Positions 45,549 through 54,804 of a DNA stretch of 64,000 bases are shown here, piece after piece. The position numbers were made by a program, and so were the translations under genes. Position 1 is the stretch's first letter; each line of letters begins with the position of its first letter. Source of the DNA: Mesorhizobium sp. (GTDB lineage: Bacteria > Pseudomonadota > Alphaproteobacteria > Rhizobiales > Rhizobiaceae); the NCBI RefSeq assembly GCF_024710845.1, contig NZ_JANJTZ010000050.1, forward strand, positions 1 through 64,000, written 5' to 3'. The notes beneath the pieces are model-generated. The model saw only the letters and a program-made list of their open reading frames with translations, was not told the origin of the DNA and made no database searches.

Positions 45549-45580
45549 AAAGGCGCGGATCGCTCCGCGCCTTTCCGGAA
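45549..45580 (-). terminator. rplS terminator
   Basis: The stem AAAGGCGCGGA (45549-45559) / TCCGCGCCTTT (45564-45574). On the minus strand it is followed by TTTTTCGTTT, so it ends rplS 25 nt after its stop. Confidence 0.88.
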
Positions 45581-45598
45581 TTCGAACGTTGCCGGGCC

Positions 45599-46135
45599 TT
45601 ATTCGCTGGCGGCTTCCGCTGCCTTTGCGGCTTCTGCGGCCGCCTTGGCCTCGGCTGCGTCCTGAGCGGCCTTCTCGACGGCCAAGGCCTGCGCCGCCGC
45701 GACCTTCTCGGCCTCGATGCGGGCGCGCTCGGCGTTCAGCGCATCGCGCTCGCTGTCGTTGAGCTTGCGGGCGCGCACGCCGGTGTTCTCGGTGATGCGG
45801 GCCGACTTGCCGCGGCGGTCGCGCAGGTAATAGAGCTTGGCGCGGCGCACCTTGCCGCGGCGGACGATCTCGACGGCCTCGACCATCGGCGAATAGACCG
45901 GGAAGACGCGCTCGACGCCCTCGCCGTAGGAAATCTTGCGGACGGTGAAGCTCTCCTGGAAGCCGGCGCCCTTGCGCGAGATGCAGACGCCTTCATAGGC
46001 CTGCACGCGGGTGCGGGTGCCTTCGGTGACGCGCACCTGGACGCGGACCGTGTCGCCGGGCTGGAATTCGGGGAACTTGCGCTTCTCTTCGATCTTTGCG
46101 GCCTGCTCGGCCTCAAGCTGACGGATGATATCCAT
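45599..46135 (-). CDS. rplS: 50S ribosomal protein L19
   Basis: A 178-residue L19. The first ~125 residues are the conserved domain ([19 protein letters not shown], '[13 protein letters not shown]', '[18 protein letters not shown]'). The last ~50 residues are an Ala/Glu/Lys-rich helical extension seen in many alphaproteobacteria and absent from E. coli L19. It lies at the 30S-50S interface. Normally it follows trmD; here a TSUP gene and a cupin gene intervene. A hairpin TGCCTCCC/GGGGAGGCA at 46211-46232 lies in its leader. Confidence 0.96.
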   Translation of the reverse strand: MDIIRQLEAEQAAKIEEKRKFPEFQPGDTVRVQVRVTEGTRTRVQAYEGVCISRKGAGFQESFTVRKISYGEGVERVFPVYSPMVEAVEIVRRGKVRRAKLYYLRDRRGKSARITENTGVRARKLNDSERDALNAERARIEAEKVAAAQALAVEKAAQDAAEAKAAAEAAKAAEAASE

Positions 46136-46363
46136 CGTCGGAACCTTTCTTCGTTCTTGCGCCAGCCAGAGCGCCCGTCACTTGCCGATCAGTTCGTTGA
46201 CCGTCCGGCTATGCCTCCCGATGCGGGGAGGCAGGGGCGAATTCACTTGGGTCTTGGTTATGGCACCGGGAAATTCCCGATTTCCGCGCGTGCCGATACA
46301 CCATCGCGCGCGGATTGTCACCACCGCGCCGTGATTTTATCGCGCTCAGCGCCAGCCGGCGAT

Positions 46364-46744
46364 CTATTTCGCCGGCGAGGCGAGCGGCTTGCCGCGTTCG
46401 ATGACATAGATGCCCAGCACCTTGACCGGCTTCTCGCTAATGGCCTTCGCGTCGTGCGGAACGCCGGCCGGGATGACATAGGAATCGCCCGCCTTCATCG
46501 TGACATCGCCCTGCCCGTCGATCGACAGCACCGTCTCGCCCTCCAGCACAAAGCCCGTCTCGATGCCGGGATGCGTATGCCGGCCGGCCGATACGCCCGG
46601 CTGGATCTCGGCGAGGCCGGTTACCGTCGTATAGCCTTCGGGGAAATTGACCTTCTGCAGCGGCGTGCGCTTGATCCCATCCTGCGCGGCGGCCGCCGTC
46701 GTCATGGCGGCGAGTGCAATAGCGATGATCGGCAGTCTCGGCAT
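46364..46744 (-). CDS. Exported cupin-domain protein
   Basis: A 126-residue protein with a signal peptide (MPRLPIIAIALAAMTTAAAA) and a single cupin barrel. Metal ligands appear in 'GRHTHPGIETGFVLEGE' (H-x-H...E) and 'VIPAGVPHDAKA' (H). Periplasmic; function unknown. It sits between rplS and trmD on the same strand. Confidence 0.88.
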   Translation of the reverse strand: MPRLPIIAIALAAMTTAAAAQDGIKRTPLQKVNFPEGYTTVTGLAEIQPGVSAGRHTHPGIETGFVLEGETVLSIDGQGDVTMKAGDSYVIPAGVPHDAKAISEKPVKVLGIYVIERGKPLASPAK

Positions 46745-46863
46745 GAAGGTCTCTTCCTATCCACGACGCGCGACTCTATCGGGAGCCGTTCCTGCCGCAA
46801 GGGGAGGAGCGGCGTTCTCCACATGCCCGCCTTGCCGCCCCGGCCAGCTCTGGCTACAGCAGG

Positions 46864-47643
46864 ATGACAACTACTGACCGGGACGACGCCGTGACCCTCA
46901 TCGATGCCATCATCCTCTTTGCCTCCGGCGTGATCGCAGGCGCGGTCAATGCCGTCGCGGGCGGCGGCACGTTCCTCACCTTCGGCGCGCTCTCGGTCGC
47001 CGGCATCCCGCCGATCGTCGCCAATGCGACCTCCTCGATCACCCAGTTTCCCGGCTACATCACCTCGACGCTCGCCTACTGGAGCGACATCCGGACGTTC
47101 TGGCGCGGCGCACTCTTCCTGGGTCTGATCTCGGCGGCCGGCGCGCTGGCCGGCGCGCTCCTTCTCCTCTCGCTCGACAACCCGTCCTTCCGTGCGCTGG
47201 TGCCCTGGCTGCTGATCGCGGCGACGGCCATTTTCGCCGCCGGCCCCTGGCTCAAACCCAAGCCGAAGACGGGACAGCACGCCGCCGTCGGCGGATTTGC
47301 CGGCGCGCTCGTCCAGTTCGTCACCGCGGTCTACGGCGGCTTCTTCGGCGCAGGCATGGGCGTGATGATGCTGGCGACGCTGGGGCTCACGCAGGAAGGC
47401 GACTACCACCGCCTCAACGCGCTGAAGAACATGCTCTCGATCGTCATCGCCGCGGTGGCGATCGTTGTCTTCGTGGCGGGAGGCGTCGTCGCCTGGCCGC
47501 AGGCGCTGGTGATGATCCCCGCCGTGGCGATCGGCGGCTGGTACGGCATCTGGATCGCAAAGCGGGTACCGCAGCCGGTGCTGCGCGGCTTTGTCGTCGC
47601 GGTTGGATTGCTGCTCGCGGTCTATTATTTCGTCACGGGGTGA
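46864..47643 (+). CDS. TSUP-family (TauE/SafE) membrane transporter
   Basis: A 259-residue TSUP permease with about eight helices. The two repeats carry '[15 protein letters not shown]' and '[19 protein letters not shown]'. It probably exports sulfite, sulfoacetate or a related anion. The start at 46864 has little ribosome-site support; the GTG at 46891 is an alternative. Its 3' end overlaps the convergent trmD by 19 bp. Confidence 0.9.
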   Translation: MTTTDRDDAVTLIDAIILFASGVIAGAVNAVAGGGTFLTFGALSVAGIPPIVANATSSITQFPGYITSTLAYWSDIRTFWRGALFLGLISAAGALAGALLLLSLDNPSFRALVPWLLIAATAIFAAGPWLKPKPKTGQHAAVGGFAGALVQFVTAVYGGFFGAGMGVMMLATLGLTQEGDYHRLNALKNMLSIVIAAVAIVVFVAGGVVAWPQALVMIPAVAIGGWYGIWIAKRVPQPVLRGFVVAVGLLLAVYYFVTG

Positions 47644-48320
47644 GGCAGCAAATCTGGCCGCCGCTCTGCGGTCAGCTTCTCCGCCTCCCCGCGCCGCCAG
47701 GCGGCGATCCTGCCGTGATTGCCCGACATCAGCACCTCGGGGATCGGGCGTCCCTCCCATTCGGGCGGGCGGGTGTAGTGCGGATGCTCCAGCAGCCCGT
47801 TCTCGAAGCTCTCTTCCCCGCCGGACGCCTCGTTGCCCATGACGCCCGGCAGGAGCCGCACCACGGCGTCCAGCAAAACCAGCGCCGCCGGCTCGCCGCC
47901 CGACAGGATGTAGTCGCCGATCGACACTTCCTCCAGCCGCCGCGCCTCGATCACCCGCTGGTCGACGCCTTCGAAGCGTCCGCAGACGATGATCGCGCCC
48001 GACCCCTCGGCCAGTTCGCGCACGCGCGCCTGCGTCAGCGGCTTGCCGCGCGGGCTCATCAGCAGTTTCGGGCGCCCGTCGGCCGCCCGTGCCGCATGGT
48101 CGATCGCGGCGGCCAGCACGTCGGCGCGCAGCACCATACCCGCCCCACCGCCGGCCGGCGTGTCGTCGACCGCGCGGTGGCGGCCAAGCCCGAAGTCGCG
48201 GATCTGCACAGTTTCGAGCGACCAGTCGCCCCGCTCCAGCGCCTTGCCGGCCAGCGAAAGACCAAGCGCGCCCGGAAACATCTCGGGATAGAGCGTCAGG
48301 ACGGTCGCGCGGAAACTCAC
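47625..48320 (-). CDS. trmD: tRNA (guanine37-N1)-methyltransferase
   Basis: A 231-residue TrmD that makes m1G37 in tRNA and prevents +1 frameshifts; it is essential in most bacteria. SPOUT-knot motifs are '[12 protein letters not shown]', '[19 protein letters not shown]' and '[12 protein letters not shown]'. Its ATG overlaps the stop codon of hicB by 4 nt, so translation is coupled to the antitoxin gene. Confidence 0.96.
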   Translation of the reverse strand: MSFRATVLTLYPEMFPGALGLSLAGKALERGDWSLETVQIRDFGLGRHRAVDDTPAGGGAGMVLRADVLAAAIDHAARAADGRPKLLMSPRGKPLTQARVRELAEGSGAIIVCGRFEGVDQRVIEARRLEEVSIGDYILSGGEPAALVLLDAVVRLLPGVMGNEASGGEESFENGLLEHPHYTRPPEWEGRPIPEVLMSGNHGRIAAWRRGEAEKLTAERRPDLLPHPVTK

Positions 48321-48733
48321 GTCTTGCCGCCTGCCTTGGCCTGGCGCTCGAGTTCCCTGATGGCGGCCTTGGCAAGGAAACCCGATCTCGAATGGCCCGA
48401 CTGCGACGCAAAGCGATCGATGCGCGCGAGCACGCTCTCCGGAAGCGTGACATTCACGCGTATCGAGCGCTCCGCTTCCGCTGGCGCATCGATGAGTACG
48501 GCCACCGCCTCCCGGCTCACCGGGTCCGACATGATTTCTTCGAGACTGGACGGCCGCGGAAGCTGTTCGCCGTCCTCGATCATGCCCTCGACATGCAAGG
48601 CCAGCGCCTCGCCCGCCATGGCGCGCGCCTCGTCGAGAGTTACGCCTGCGGAAATGCAGCCGGGGAAATCCGGGAAAGAGACTCCGTAGTCGCTCGTCGG
48701 CTCCTTGTGGATCAGGGCGATATATTGGGTCAT
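48317..48733 (-). CDS. hicB: HicB-family antitoxin (module 2)
   Basis: A 138-residue HicB. The N-terminal domain is '[20 protein letters not shown]' followed by '[13 protein letters not shown]', and the C-terminal ribbon-helix-helix is '[20 protein letters not shown]' with '[13 protein letters not shown]'. It starts at 48733, overlapping the hicA stop by 4 nt, and its own stop overlaps the trmD start by 4 nt. Confidence 0.93.
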   Translation of the reverse strand: MTQYIALIHKEPTSDYGVSFPDFPGCISAGVTLDEARAMAGEALALHVEGMIEDGEQLPRPSSLEEIMSDPVSREAVAVLIDAPAEAERSIRVNVTLPESVLARIDRFASQSGHSRSGFLAKAAIRELERQAKAGGKT

Positions 48734-48918
48734 TTGAGTTTCAAACCGGATTGGTCCTCGATGTTGCGAAGCGTCCCGACCGGCAGGTCGCGTTTGGGAT
48801 GCGGGACAGTGACCCGACCCGGCTTTTCGGGATGCTTGAACTGGATGTGGCTGCCCTTCTGTCGGACCTGACGCCATCCGTTCGCTTCGAGCAGACGGAT
48901 GACCTCCCGGCTATTCAT
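48730..48918 (-). CDS. hicA: HicA-family toxin (module 2)
   Basis: A 62-residue canonical HicA: '[20 protein letters not shown]', H25 region '[20 protein letters not shown]', and '[16 protein letters not shown]'. The histidine in GSH is the catalytic residue of this RNase family. The start codon lies inside a palindrome and no ribosome site is present, suggesting a leaderless or weakly translated toxin. Confidence 0.93.
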   Translation of the reverse strand: MNSREVIRLLEANGWRQVRQKGSHIQFKHPEKPGRVTVPHPKRDLPVGTLRNIEDQSGLKLK

Positions 48919-48952
48919 GTGTATAAATACACATCGGGCATGGGTGCCACAA
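48917..48952 (-). promoter_or_regulatory. hicAB-2 promoter and operator
   Basis: On the minus strand TTGTGG (48952-48947), 17 bp, TATTTA (48929-48924) predicts initiation at or next to the A of the hicA ATG. The perfect palindrome ATGTGTAT-AA-ATACACAT (48917-48934) covers the -10 and the start codon. It is the likely HicB operator. The promoter lies in the 39-bp rimM-hicA gap and would also feed trmD. Confidence 0.6.
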
Positions 48953-48957
48953 GATGT

Positions 48958-49554
48958 TCACCGGTTGCCGCCCGCCGATTTCGGTCCGCGCGGTCGCTTG
49001 TCGACCGCCTTGCGTTCTTCGGGCATACCGTCCTCGTCGGTCTCTACGAGGCCGGCGGAGACGGGATCGACGGCGACCTTGCGCCCCTTCGTGTCGACCA
49101 GGGGCACCGCCGCCTTGGTGAACGGCACCAGCACGGTCGACTTCCCGCCGCGGGCGATTTCGAGGATGTCGCCGCCGCCGAAATTGTGAACCGCCAGCAC
49201 CTTGCCGATCGGCGCCTCTTCCAGGTCCACCGCGTCCAGGCCGATCAGGTCGGTGTGGTAGAACTCCTCGTCCTCAAGGTCGTCCGGCAGCATGTCGCGG
49301 TCGACGAAGAGGGCTGTCCCGGTCAGCGCCTCGGCCGCTGACCGGTCGTTGATGCCCTTGAAGCGCACCACCGCCACGTCCTTCTGCATGCGGATGTCGA
49401 GGATCGTGAAGGCGCGCCCGTCTTCCGCGTAGAGCGGTCCGTAGTCGTCAAGCGCCAGCGGGTCGCCGGTGTAGCTCTTGACGCGCACCTCGCCCTTGAT
49501 GCCGTGCGCGGCGCCGATCACGGCCATCTGGATGGGATTTTGCGGTTTCGACAT
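48958..49554 (-). CDS. rimM: 16S rRNA processing protein RimM
   Basis: A 198-residue RimM. N-terminal domain 'MAVIGAAHGIKGEVRVKSYT', PRC-barrel 'DLIGLDAVDLEEAPIGKVLA' then 'VHNFGGGDILEI', and a basic tail of about 25 residues. It assists 30S head maturation around S19. GAGGAG lies 8 nt before the ATG at 49554; the longer frame to 49830 lies across the divergent xerC gene. rpsP, usually just upstream, is not here. Confidence 0.94.
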   Translation of the reverse strand: MSKPQNPIQMAVIGAAHGIKGEVRVKSYTGDPLALDDYGPLYAEDGRAFTILDIRMQKDVAVVRFKGINDRSAAEALTGTALFVDRDMLPDDLEDEEFYHTDLIGLDAVDLEEAPIGKVLAVHNFGGGDILEIARGGKSTVLVPFTKAAVPLVDTKGRKVAVDPVSAGLVETDEDGMPEERKAVDKRPRGPKSAGGNR

Positions 49555-49677
49555 GTGTTCGTCTCCTCGCCATTCTCCTAGCCCGCTGCACCGAGCAAGA
49601 CAATCTGCGGCCTGTTTCACACTCTGGTAAGGTCGTGAAATCAGCATGGCGCGGGATTCGGGCGCGAAAGGGCCGGC

Positions 49678-50613
49678 GTGAACGAGATTCTCATCACCGC
49701 CAGGGACGATCTGCACAAGGCGCGCGGCGACTGGCTGAAGATGCTGGCGCGAGAACGGCGCCTGTCGCCGCTCACCGTCGAGGCCTATGAGCGCGACACC
49801 CGCCAGTTCCTGCTGTTCCTCACCGAGCATGTCGGCGGGCCACCCGGCCTGAAGGATATCGCCGCGCTGCGCACCGCCGATCTGCGCGCGTTCCTCGCTC
49901 GCCGCCGCACCGACGGCGCAGGCGCGCGTACGCTGGGCCGCGGACTAGCCGGCGTGCGCTCCTTCCTGCGCTGGCTGGAAAAGCGCGGGCTGGCCAACGC
50001 CGCCGGCGCCGCCGCCATGCGCGCGCCGAAACAACCGAAATCGCTGCCAAAACCTCTCACCGCTGCCGACGCGCGCCGCGTCGTCGCTGTTGGCGAGCAA
50101 TTGAACGAAGAGCCGTGGATCGCCGCCCGCAATGCCGCCGTGCTGACGCTGCTCTACGGCTGCGGCCTGCGAATCTCGGAGGCGCTCGGCCTCTCCGTTT
50201 CGCAGTTCAGCCATGGCGAGACGACGCTGCGCGTCACCGGCAAGGGCGGCAAGACGCGCCTCGTGCCGCTGCTGCCGGTCGCCCTGCAGGCCGTCGCCGA
50301 GTATCGGCGCCTTTGCCCGTATCACCTCGACAACCAGGGCCTGCTGTTTCGCGGCGCCAAGGGCGGGCCGCTGCAGCCGGCCATCATCCAGCGCGACATG
50401 CAGAAGATGCGCTCCGCGCTCAACCTGCCCGACACCGCCACGCCGCATGCGCTGCGCCATTCCTTCGCCACGCACCTTCTCGGCCGCGGTGGCGACCTGC
50501 GCACGATCCAGGAACTGCTGGGCCACGCCTCCCTGTCGACCACGCAGATCTACACCGGCGTCGACACCAAGCGCCTGCTCGACATCTATGACGCCGCGCA
50601 CCCGCGCGCCTGA
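49678..50613 (+). CDS. xerC: Tyrosine recombinase XerC
   Basis: A 311-residue XerC/D recombinase with a SAM-like N-terminal domain and all catalytic residues: R165, K189, H257, R260, H283, Y292. The start is GTG at 49678 with AAAGGG upstream. XerCD resolves chromosome dimers at dif with FtsK. Calling it XerC rather than XerD rests on its position near lpdA/suc in related genomes. No neighbouring genes suggest an integrative element. Confidence 0.88.
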   Translation: MNEILITARDDLHKARGDWLKMLARERRLSPLTVEAYERDTRQFLLFLTEHVGGPPGLKDIAALRTADLRAFLARRRTDGAGARTLGRGLAGVRSFLRWLEKRGLANAAGAAAMRAPKQPKSLPKPLTAADARRVVAVGEQLNEEPWIAARNAAVLTLLYGCGLRISEALGLSVSQFSHGETTLRVTGKGGKTRLVPLLPVALQAVAEYRRLCPYHLDNQGLLFRGAKGGPLQPAIIQRDMQKMRSALNLPDTATPHALRHSFATHLLGRGGDLRTIQELLGHASLSTTQIYTGVDTKRLLDIYDAAHPRA

Positions 50614-50675
50614 CGCCGCGAATTTATCGCCCGCCATTAACGGAAAAGCCGGAATTGCCGCTTAGGCTTGGCGGC

Positions 50676-51743
50676 ATGAAGAAAGCCGTCGCCCTCGCCG
50701 ATCGCGCTGCCAGCGTCTCGCTCTGGCTGGTCGCGCTTGCCAACATGCTCTTCCTGCTGGCCTTCCTCGCCACGCTGTTCCTGCTCGCCGGCAGGGCCGA
50801 GGCGGCGACACCGGTCTGCGCTGGCAAGAACATGATCGAGGAGATGGCGGCGTCCGACCCGGCCGCGCTGGAGAAGATACGATCGGATGCGGCGAAGACG
50901 CCGAACGGAGCCGGGCTCCTCTGGAAGATCGAAAAAGAGGGCGCAAAGCCCTCTTTCCTTTTCGGCACCATGCATATGACCGACCCGCGCGTCGTCACCT
51001 TGCCGCCGGTCGCTCAGGCCGCATTCGATGCATCATCAACGGTCGTGATCGAGACCACCGACGTGCTCGATCAGGCGAAGATGATGGCGAGCTTCATGAA
51101 AGATCCGGAACTGATGATGTTCACGGACAAGACCACGCTGCCCTCGCTCCTGTCTCCGGAGGACGAGAAGATGGTCGACGCGGCGCTGTCGAAGCGCGGC
51201 ATCCCGCTCGCCAGCGTCATCAAGATGAAGCCATGGATCCTGTCCGCGATGGTTGCGCTCCCGGCCTGCGAGATGGCGCGCAAGGCCGCCGGCGAGCCTG
51301 TGCTCGACATCAACCTCGCCAGGCAGGCCAAGGCCGCCGGCAAGGATCTCGGCGGCCTTGAAATGGCGAAGAGCCAGCTCGAAGCGATGGCCTCTCTGCC
51401 GCTCGAGTTCCACGTCGAAGGGCTGGTCGAGACGCTCAGGCTCGGCGACGGCATCGACGACGTCATCGAGACGATGATCGATATCTACCTATCCGGCGAC
51501 ACCGGCATGTTCTGGCCCTTCTTCCGCACCGCACTGCCCTCCAGCGAGGACGGAGAATCCGGCTACTCGGCTTTCGAGGAAACGATGATCACGTCGCGCA
51601 ACGGCGTGATGGCCCGCGAGGCGAAGGTCTTCCTGGACAAAGGAGGCGCCTTCATTGCCGTCGGCGCCCTGCATCTTCCCGGCGAAGAGGGCGTCGTCGC
51701 GCTCCTGCGCAAGGACGGCTACACCGTCAGCCGCGCCGACTGA
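50676..51743 (+). CDS. TraB/GumN-family protein
   Basis: A 355-residue exported or membrane-anchored TraB/GumN (PrsW-type erythromycin-esterase-like fold) protein. Hydrophobic N-terminal segment at residues ~17-42, then 'SFLFGTMHMTDPRV' and the C-terminal 'AFIAVGALHLPGEEGVVALL'. These two histidine/glycine motifs define the family, thought to be metalloproteases. The ATG at 50676 is preferred over a TTG at 50655. Confidence 0.88.
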   Translation: MKKAVALADRAASVSLWLVALANMLFLLAFLATLFLLAGRAEAATPVCAGKNMIEEMAASDPAALEKIRSDAAKTPNGAGLLWKIEKEGAKPSFLFGTMHMTDPRVVTLPPVAQAAFDASSTVVIETTDVLDQAKMMASFMKDPELMMFTDKTTLPSLLSPEDEKMVDAALSKRGIPLASVIKMKPWILSAMVALPACEMARKAAGEPVLDINLARQAKAAGKDLGGLEMAKSQLEAMASLPLEFHVEGLVETLRLGDGIDDVIETMIDIYLSGDTGMFWPFFRTALPSSEDGESGYSAFEETMITSRNGVMAREAKVFLDKGGAFIAVGALHLPGEEGVVALLRKDGYTVSRAD

Positions 51744-51817
51744 TCACGCAAAGCGTGATTTTGCGTCCCTGTTCGCGGATGTTAGCGTTCCGCCATCGAC
51801 CAGCACGGGAGACGACG

Positions 51818-52006
51818 ATGAAGACAGTATTCGCCGCAGCCGCAATGCTTGGGCTCATGGCCTCCAGTGCCTTTGCCGCCTGCGGACACGACATGGTCAA
51901 GTCGGAAACCACCCAGTCGGTGGCGAGCGTCGACATGTCGACCACCGCCTCGACAACACCCGAGACGACGGTGAAGGAAGAGGCCGGGCCGGCCGAGGCC
52001 AAGTAG
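51818..52006 (+). CDS. Tiny exported Thr/Ser-rich protein
   Basis: A 62-residue protein with a signal peptide (MKTVFAAAAMLGLMASSAFA) and a mature part of about 42 residues, rich in T, S, E and V with one cysteine (AACGHD). GGAGACGACG precedes the ATG at 51818. Similar small proteins are common in rhizobial genomes. Function unknown. Confidence 0.7.
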   Translation: MKTVFAAAAMLGLMASSAFAACGHDMVKSETTQSVASVDMSTTASTTPETTVKEEAGPAEAK

Positions 52007-52144
52007 CACCTTCCATACCGGGTTCACGCGACGGTCGGGCTTTCATGTCCGGCCGTTTCAGTTCGTGAAGGAACACATTCACGCTGATTTGAACCATTTG
52101 CCTCGTTCGACGTTGTTGCCCCGTAGCAGCAATGGAGAATCAAG

Positions 52145-52546
52145 ATGGTGGATCCCCTCAATCCCGATCCGCGGGGTACCCCTCCGCCGCATCCGGCATC
52201 TGATCCAACCCGCGTGGGCGCTGATCCGACCCGCGTGGACAACCGGACCGTCGTGCAGTCTCGTAGTGGCGGAACGGGCGTGATGATCGCGGCCGTCGTT
52301 ATCATCCTCGCCATTATCGCCTATTTCGTCTTTGGCAACACCGGTCCGGCACCCGGCCCTGACGCACCGCCGCCGCCCGCGGCAACCGAGCCGGCGCCTA
52401 CGGCTCCTGCACCGACCGCGCCCGCGCCGACGACGCCGCCTGCGGCAGAACCTGCGCCTGCGCCCGCGCAGCCCGCTCCGGCTCCCGAGCCTGGTCCGGC
52501 TCCGGCTCCGACGCCTCCGCCGGCACAGCCCGCCCCGGCACAGTAA
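52145..52546 (+). CDS. Single-pass membrane protein with Pro/Ala tail
   Basis: A 133-residue protein with an N-terminal Pro-rich cytoplasmic segment, one transmembrane helix (GVMIAAVVIILAIIAYFVFG, residues ~45-64), and a periplasmic tail made almost only of P, A, T and E (about 65 residues). GGAG precedes the ATG. The tail could span the periplasm or cell wall. No domain; function unknown. Confidence 0.78.
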   Translation: MVDPLNPDPRGTPPPHPASDPTRVGADPTRVDNRTVVQSRSGGTGVMIAAVVIILAIIAYFVFGNTGPAPGPDAPPPPAATEPAPTAPAPTAPAPTTPPAAEPAPAPAQPAPAPEPGPAPAPTPPPAQPAPAQ

Positions 52547-52568
52547 GGGCGTCACGGCTCCTGAAACG

Positions 52569-52598
52569 ATGACGGCCCGCCTTCTGGCGGGCCGTCAT
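52569..52598. terminator. Two-way hairpin between convergent genes
   Basis: A perfect 13-bp stem ATGACGGCCCGCC (52569-52581) / GGCGGGCCGTCAT (52586-52598) with a TTCT loop, between the Pro-rich membrane gene and lpdA. No T-tract on either side. Confidence 0.65.
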
Positions 52599-52619
52599 GC
52601 TGTGAAAGCAGCGTGTCGA

Positions 52620-54023
52620 TCAGATGTGGATCGGCTTGAAGAATGTCGCCAGCGCCGCCTCGCGCACGGCCTCCGACATGGTCGGATGCGCATGCGTGGT
52701 CCGCGCGAGATCTTCGGACGAACCGCCGAACTCCATGAGCACCGTCAGCTCGTGGATCATCTCGCCGGCGCCGAAGCCGACGATGTGTGCGCCGAGCACC
52801 CGGTCGGTCGCCTTGTCGGCGAGAATCTTCACCAGGCCTTCGGTGTGCAGCATGGCCCGCGCCCGGCCGTTCGCCGTGAACGGGAACTTGCCGACCTTGT
52901 AGTCGATGCCGGCCTTCTTAAGCTCTTCCTCGGTCTTGCCGACCGAGGCGACTTCCGGGCTTGTATAGACCACGCTCGGGATCGCGTCGTAATTCACATG
53001 GCCGCGCTGCCCGGCAAGGATCTCTGCCACGGCGATACCCTCGTCCTCGGCCTTGTGCGCCAGCATCGGCCCGGCGATCACGTCGCCGATGGCATAGATA
53101 CCCTTCACGTTGGTCTGGTAGTGGCCGTCCGTCTTGACCTTGCCGCGGTCGAGCTCGACGCCGGCCTCTTCCAGCCCCAGCCCGTCCGTATAGGGGCGCC
53201 GGCCCGTGGCGATCAGCACCACGTCGGCGGCAAGCGTCTCCGCCGCACCGCCCTTCACCGGCTCGAAGGTCACGGTCGCGCCATTCTTGGCCTTCGCGAC
53301 CGCCGCCACCTTGGCGCCGAGCTTGAACTCGATGCCCTGCTTGGCGAGCATCCGCTGGAACTGCTTCGAAATCTCCGCGTCCATCCCGCCGAGGATCGTG
53401 TCGAGATACTCGACCACCGTCACCTTGGATCCCAACCGCGCCCAGACCGAGCCGAGCTCCAGGCCGATCACGCCGCCACCGACGACGACCATGTTGGCCG
53501 GAACCTTGTCGAGCGCGATGCCGCCCGTCGACGAGACGATCACCTTCTCGTCGATGTCGACCTTGACGCCGGGTATGCCGGCCACGTCGGAGCCGGTGGC
53601 GATGACGATGTTGGCGCCCTCGACTTCCATCACCTTGCCGTCCTCGCCCGTCACGGCAACCTTGCCGGGGCCTGCGATCTTGCCCATGCCGCGGAAGGCA
53701 TCGATCTTGTTCTTCTTGAACAGGAAGGCGACGCCGCCGACATTCGACGCCACGGTCGCGTCCTTGTGCGCCATCATCTTCGCCAGGTTGAGCTTCGGTT
53801 TCACGCCCTCGATGCCGAGCGCGTCGAACGAATGCCCCGCTTCCGCGAACATCTCGGAAGCATGCAGCAGCGCCTTCGACGGGATGCAGCCGATGTTGAG
53901 GCAGGTGCCGCCGTATGTCTCGCGCTTCTCGACGACGGCCGTCTTCAGCCCGAGCTGCGCCGCCTTGATCGCGCCGACATAGCCGCCGGGGCCGGTTCCA
54001 ATGAAGATCACGTCATAGGCCAT
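52620..54023 (-). CDS. lpdA: Dihydrolipoamide dehydrogenase (E3)
   Basis: A 467-residue E3 subunit. FAD motif '[15 protein letters not shown]', redox disulfide C41-LNIG-C46, NAD motif '[20 protein letters not shown]', and the C-terminal '[14 protein letters not shown]' with the catalytic His-Glu. It closes the catalytic cycle of 2-oxoglutarate dehydrogenase (sucAB upstream). Five genes separate it from sucB. The ATG at 54023 is the standard start. Confidence 0.95.
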   Translation of the reverse strand: MAYDVIFIGTGPGGYVGAIKAAQLGLKTAVVEKRETYGGTCLNIGCIPSKALLHASEMFAEAGHSFDALGIEGVKPKLNLAKMMAHKDATVASNVGGVAFLFKKNKIDAFRGMGKIAGPGKVAVTGEDGKVMEVEGANIVIATGSDVAGIPGVKVDIDEKVIVSSTGGIALDKVPANMVVVGGGVIGLELGSVWARLGSKVTVVEYLDTILGGMDAEISKQFQRMLAKQGIEFKLGAKVAAVAKAKNGATVTFEPVKGGAAETLAADVVLIATGRRPYTDGLGLEEAGVELDRGKVKTDGHYQTNVKGIYAIGDVIAGPMLAHKAEDEGIAVAEILAGQRGHVNYDAIPSVVYTSPEVASVGKTEEELKKAGIDYKVGKFPFTANGRARAMLHTEGLVKILADKATDRVLGAHIVGFGAGEMIHELTVLMEFGGSSEDLARTTHAHPTMSEAVREAALATFFKPIHI

Positions 54024-54047
54024 CGCCGGGTCTCCCGTCATACTGGT

Positions 54048-54797
54048 TCAGCGCCCGCCGCTCACATCGAGCGACGTGCCGGTGATATAGGATGCCTCGT
54101 CCGACAAAAGCCAGACGATGGCCGATGCAATTTCCTCAGGCCTGCCTTCCCGTTTCATGGGAAGTCCGGAACGCACCTTCTCTACCCTGTCCGGTTCGCC
54201 ACCAGATGAATGGATGTCGGTAGCGATGATCCCGGGGCGTACACCGCAGACGCGGATGCCTTCGTCTGCGACTTCGAGCGCCAGGCCTGTTGTGAACGTG
54301 TCGATCGCGCCCTTCGAAGCGGCGTAGTCGACATACCAGCCGGGGCTGCCGAGCCGCGCGGCGGCTGACGAGAGGTTGACGATCACGCCGCCCTGTCCGC
54401 CGTGCCGCGTCGACATGCGCTTCACCGCTTCGCGGGCACACAGGAACGAACCGATGACGTTGACGCGCATCATGCGCTCGAGCCGAGCTGCGCTCATTTC
54501 GTCGACGCGCGCCTTGCGGTCGACGATGCCGGCATTGTTGACCAGCCCGTCGAGCCGACCGAAGCGCGCGTCGACCGCGGCGAACATGGAGACAACGTCC
54601 GCCTCCTCGCCCACGTCACCCTTGACCGCGAAAGCTTCGCCGCCGGCCGCTTCGATCTCCGCGACCACCGCCTCGGCCGCTTCCCTGTCGGACACGTAGT
54701 TGACAGCGACGTGCCAGCCCCGTGCAGCGGCGAGCCGCGCCGTCTCGGCGCCTATGCCCCGGCTGCCGCCCGTGACGAGGAGGACCTTGCCGCTCAT
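54048..54797 (-). CDS. SDR-family oxidoreductase
   Basis: A 249-residue classical SDR. TGGSRGIGAETA at the cofactor site, NNAGIVD, and the catalytic triad 'NLSSAAARLGSPGWYVDYAASK'. The type resembles sugar or glucose-1-dehydrogenase-like SDRs. It is 24 nt before lpdA, and probably cotranscribed. Substrate unknown. Confidence 0.9.
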   Translation of the reverse strand: MSGKVLLVTGGSRGIGAETARLAAARGWHVAVNYVSDREAAEAVVAEIEAAGGEAFAVKGDVGEEADVVSMFAAVDARFGRLDGLVNNAGIVDRKARVDEMSAARLERMMRVNVIGSFLCAREAVKRMSTRHGGQGGVIVNLSSAAARLGSPGWYVDYAASKGAIDTFTTGLALEVADEGIRVCGVRPGIIATDIHSSGGEPDRVEKVRSGLPMKREGRPEEIASAIVWLLSDEASYITGTSLDVSGGR

Positions 54798-54804
54798 CGG
54801 CCGT

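Noticed and set aside
46136-46363. Known L19 leader (ribosomal autoregulatory RNA) upstream of rplS
   Set aside because: A single TGCCTCCC/GGGGAGGCA hairpin is visible, but it does not match a structure I recognise.
49678-50613. Integrase of a genomic island
   Set aside because: Sequence and context fit housekeeping XerC; no attachment repeats, tRNA gene or phage genes nearby.
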